Source of the DNA: Shewanella inventionis
GTDB taxonomy: Bacteria; Pseudomonadota; Gammaproteobacteria; Enterobacterales; Shewanellaceae
Length of the DNA: 35,896 nucleotides
Direction of reading: 5' to 3'
Assembly: GCF_014641855.1 (NCBI RefSeq)
Contig: NZ_BMII01000040.1
Coordinates: 1-35,896, forward strand
The notes beneath the pieces were generated by a model that saw only the letters and a list, made by a program, of their open reading frames with translations, searched no databases and was not told the origin of the DNA. The translations under genes and the position numbers were made by a program. This document shows, in pieces, positions 34,422 to 35,896 of the stretch. Position 1 is the first letter of the stretch. Each line of letters starts with the position of its first letter.

Positions 34422-35168
34422 TTACACTACGTCAATGTCGCCCGCACAGGCAAACACATGGTTAGGTCTAAATGGCTCTTTTTCGATGTCGCTCATTTGG
34501 CTCACGCCACTGGTGACTAAGATGGTTTCAAGACCAGCTTGGAAACCAGCCAAAATATCGGTACGCATATTGTCGCCAATAATCACGGTGTTTTCAGAGT
34601 GGCCTTGAATGTGGTTTAACGCCGAGCGAATAATCCATGAGCTTGGCTTACCTACGTAAAATGGCATTTTACCTGTTATGCGCTCAATGGATGCACATAA
34701 TGCGCCACATGCAGGGCTAAATGCCGGGCCGTGGGTGTCTGGGTTGGTGGCAATAAAGCGCGCGCCGCCCGCAACAAAACGTGATGCCTTGTGGATCATG
34801 TCCCAATTGTATGAGCGAGTTTCGCCTACAATGACAAAATCTGGGTTAATGTCAGTGATGGTGAAGCCTGCGTTGTATAGTTCGTGGGTGAGGGCGCCTT
34901 CACCAATCACAAATGCTTTGGTGCCGGTTTGGTGTTTAAGAAAATCAGCCGTTGCCATGGCCGAAGTATAAAAACAGGTTTCTGGCACATTAATGCCCGC
35001 CGCGCCCAGACGGTTTTGTAAGTCTTTACCGGTTTGCACAGGATAATTGGTGAGGATAACCAGCGGATTGCCTTGTTCTAGTACGCGATGAATAAACTTG
35101 TCGCTTCCTGGAATGAGTTTGTTGTCGTGCAGCAGTACACCATCAATATCACATATAATATTTTTCAT
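34422..35168 (-). CDS. nagD: NagD-like HAD-IIA phosphatase
   Basis: A 248-residue cytoplasmic HAD-superfamily nucleotidase. Motif I is CDIDGVLLHD (Asp7 nucleophile, Asp9 acid/base), motif II is VILTNYP, motif III includes the Lys of VGKPSSW, and motif IV is IIGDNMRTDILAGFQAGLETILV. The class-IIA cap lies in between. NagD in E. coli dephosphorylates UMP and GMP. No nag sugar genes are nearby, so it is an isolated copy. A chimeric relic of this same gene lies 550 bp upstream. Confidence 0.94.
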   Translation of the reverse strand: MKNIICDIDGVLLHDNKLIPGSDKFIHRVLEQGNPLVILTNYPVQTGKDLQNRLGAAGINVPETCFYTSAMATADFLKHQTGTKAFVIGEGALTHELYNAGFTITDINPDFVIVGETRSYNWDMIHKASRFVAGGARFIATNPDTHGPAFSPACGALCASIERITGKMPFYVGKPSSWIIRSALNHIQGHSENTVIIGDNMRTDILAGFQAGLETILVTSGVSQMSDIEKEPFRPNHVFACAGDIDVV

Positions 35169-35365
35169 TGTGTCATTTCTTCCTTCAAATACAACCTGCC
35201 TACATCTAAAGCTAATTTAGGCCAGAAAACAACGATTAAATACTGAAATTATAAAGATAATCAGGCTTGTTTTACCTGTTGATTAAGTATTAATTAAAAT
35301 TTCCATATAGCATATTGAAATAATTATAAAATTACTAACAAGTAAGTGGATGAGGGCAGAGTGAA

Positions 35366-35476
35366 ATGGCTGTGGTTAAAAACCAAATCGGCACATTGCA
35401 TTCACATATCGACGACATTAAAGCTACTCAAAAAGAGATGAATGGTAAGCTTGATGAGCTTTTACAGCGTAAATAA
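35366..35476 (+). CDS. possible 36-residue coiled-coil protein
   Basis: ATG frame MAVVKNQIGTLHSHIDDIKA followed by a Lys/Glu-rich part ending LDELLQRK. A TGA five codons upstream fixes the frame. The heptad-like pattern and high charge look protein-like, but the ribosome site is weak (GGGCAGAG). It may be a free-standing microprotein or the tail of a lost gene. Confidence 0.35.
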   Translation: MAVVKNQIGTLHSHIDDIKATQKEMNGKLDELLQRK

Positions 35477-35491
35477 AAAAGGCCAGTAACT

Positions 35492-35557
35492 TTAACCAAA
35501 ATCTTTTAGCTTTTCTTTGATTTCAGTTTCTAAATCCTTAAAGAAATCCACTTCCAT
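35492..35557 (-). CDS. possible 21-residue microprotein
   Basis: Starting at 35557 the frame reads MEVDFFKDLETEIKE, then KLKDFG and stop. GGAG lies six bases before the ATG, well spaced. A TAA three codons upstream of GAC confirms the start. The peptide is amphipathic and charged. It converges on the 36-codon frame with a 15-bp gap. This is a candidate only, as a short ORF with a good ribosome site can occur by chance. Confidence 0.35.
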   Translation of the reverse strand: MEVDFFKDLETEIKEKLKDFG

Positions 35558-35709
35558 GTCGTGCTCCGATTACTGTGTAAAATACTATTAGAAGCATTCT
35601 ATCGCGTTAGCACTTTTTGGCAAGAAGTAGGGGAGGTAACTAGCTGTTTTAAAATGAGGTTTGTGATGTAGTGCGAGAGGTATTACTATAAGTGCAGATT
35701 GTATTAGAC

Positions 35710-35771
35710 CGCTGTAATTGTAAACCCTGCCTTGTATAGCTCGTGGGTGAGAATAACCAGCAGATTACCCA
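35710..35771 (-). pseudogene. chimeric relic of nagD
   Basis: Bases 35716-35752 match nagD 34858-34892 with a few changes, and 35752-35770 match nagD 35053-35072. The two parts are joined where nagD has two GGTGAGG copies (34887-34893 and 35049-35055), so 162 bp is missing between them, an exact 54 codons. Read on the minus strand it gives GNLLVILTHELYKAGFTIT, an in-frame fusion of NPLVILT and LTHELYNAGFTIT. Nothing else of the gene remains. Confidence 0.7.
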
Positions 35772-35776
35772 GGGTG

Positions 35777-35896
35777 AGATCGCGAACGTTTTTTAAACAA
35801 AATACGCTATCGATTAAATCTTATTTGACCTAATACAGCGTTCGTGATCTTATACTCTCTTTTCAGGAGTATAAGCATGTATATCGAAGCCTTCAC
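35777..35896 (+). mobile_element. probable left end of an insertion sequence with transposase start
   Basis: AGATCGCGAACG (35777-35788) and CGTTCGTGATCT (35839-35850) form a 12-bp stem with one mismatch. A second stem, CTTATACTC (35849-35857) / GAGTATAAG (35867-35875), covers the ribosome site AGGAG just before an ATG at 35877 (MYIEAFT, running out of the window). This layout fits an IS leader that limits translation, but the family cannot be named from seven residues. Confidence 0.5.
35877..35896 (+). CDS. 5' end of a gene cut by the window edge (probable transposase)
   Basis: The ATG at 35877 follows AGGAG by 8 bases and encodes MYIEAFT before the window ends. The transposase call depends only on the hairpin-rich leader and is uncertain. 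Confidence 0.4.

Noticed and set aside
35366..35557. Toxin-antitoxin pair
   Set aside because: The two micro-ORFs are convergent rather than in an operon, and neither resembles a known toxin; there is not enough to call a system.
1..35896. CRISPR array, tRNA or prophage genes
   Set aside because: No spaced direct repeats, cloverleaf arms or phage structural proteins were seen on either strand.

Overview
The window looks like a chromosome segment of a marine gammaproteobacterium, most probably Shewanella. The case rests on orthologue-like proteins (IbpA, SoxR, PepE, HtpX, BaeSR, YecM, AsnB, NagD, a DUF2986-like protein, a YgdQ-type TerC protein), moderate-to-low GC, AT-rich spacers and short terminal-inverted-repeat elements between genes. 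It is mostly housekeeping and stress-response DNA. I found no CRISPR array, tRNA, rRNA or obvious defence or biosynthetic cluster.

Layout. 1-4241 is a scar: an IS66-family element collapsed by internal deletion, an intact exported S41 peptidase with unusually G-rich codon use, and a decayed YhhJ-type ABC permease with two in-frame stops and a frameshift. 4333-8369 is a stress block: a PspB-like membrane protein, ibpA behind a ROSE-like RNA thermometer and a sigma32-like promoter, soxR divergent from a VOC protein across a perfect SoxR box, pepE, and htpX. 8424-14823 is a signalling block: a PAS-PAS-GGDEF-EAL protein, then a BaeSR-like two-component system with two small proline-rich genes on the opposite strand. 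Two copies of one MITE-like family (8534-8796 and 11929-12195) sit here.

15553-21657 holds a two-lobed PTPS/QueD-like protein, an M23 protein, a GNAT protein, YecM, an L,D-transpeptidase, a voltage-gated K+ channel with a zinc ribbon, and a MATE transporter. 21824-30134 holds a DUF2986-like protein, a lipoprotein, a membrane-anchored glutaredoxin-like protein, a 1060-residue AsmA/DUF748 protein with a 9-bp tandem repeat, two GNAT proteins, DUF445, VOC and DUF1289 proteins, and a TerC-family protein. 30290-35168 has asnB, an M28 lipoprotein peptidase and nagD, all on the minus strand. The end of the window holds two micro-ORFs, a chimeric relic of nagD and the first codons of a probable transposase behind a hairpin that masks its ribosome binding site.

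Most genes are single transcription units closed by good hairpin terminators. Clear couplings are baeS-baeR (ATGA overlap) and the VOC/DUF1289 pair (20-bp overlap). The best-supported regulatory findings are the ibpA thermometer and the SoxR box. The most curious structural ones are the MITE-like pair, the nagD relic and the proline-rich BaeSR neighbourhood. Nothing here is clearly a wholly new system.
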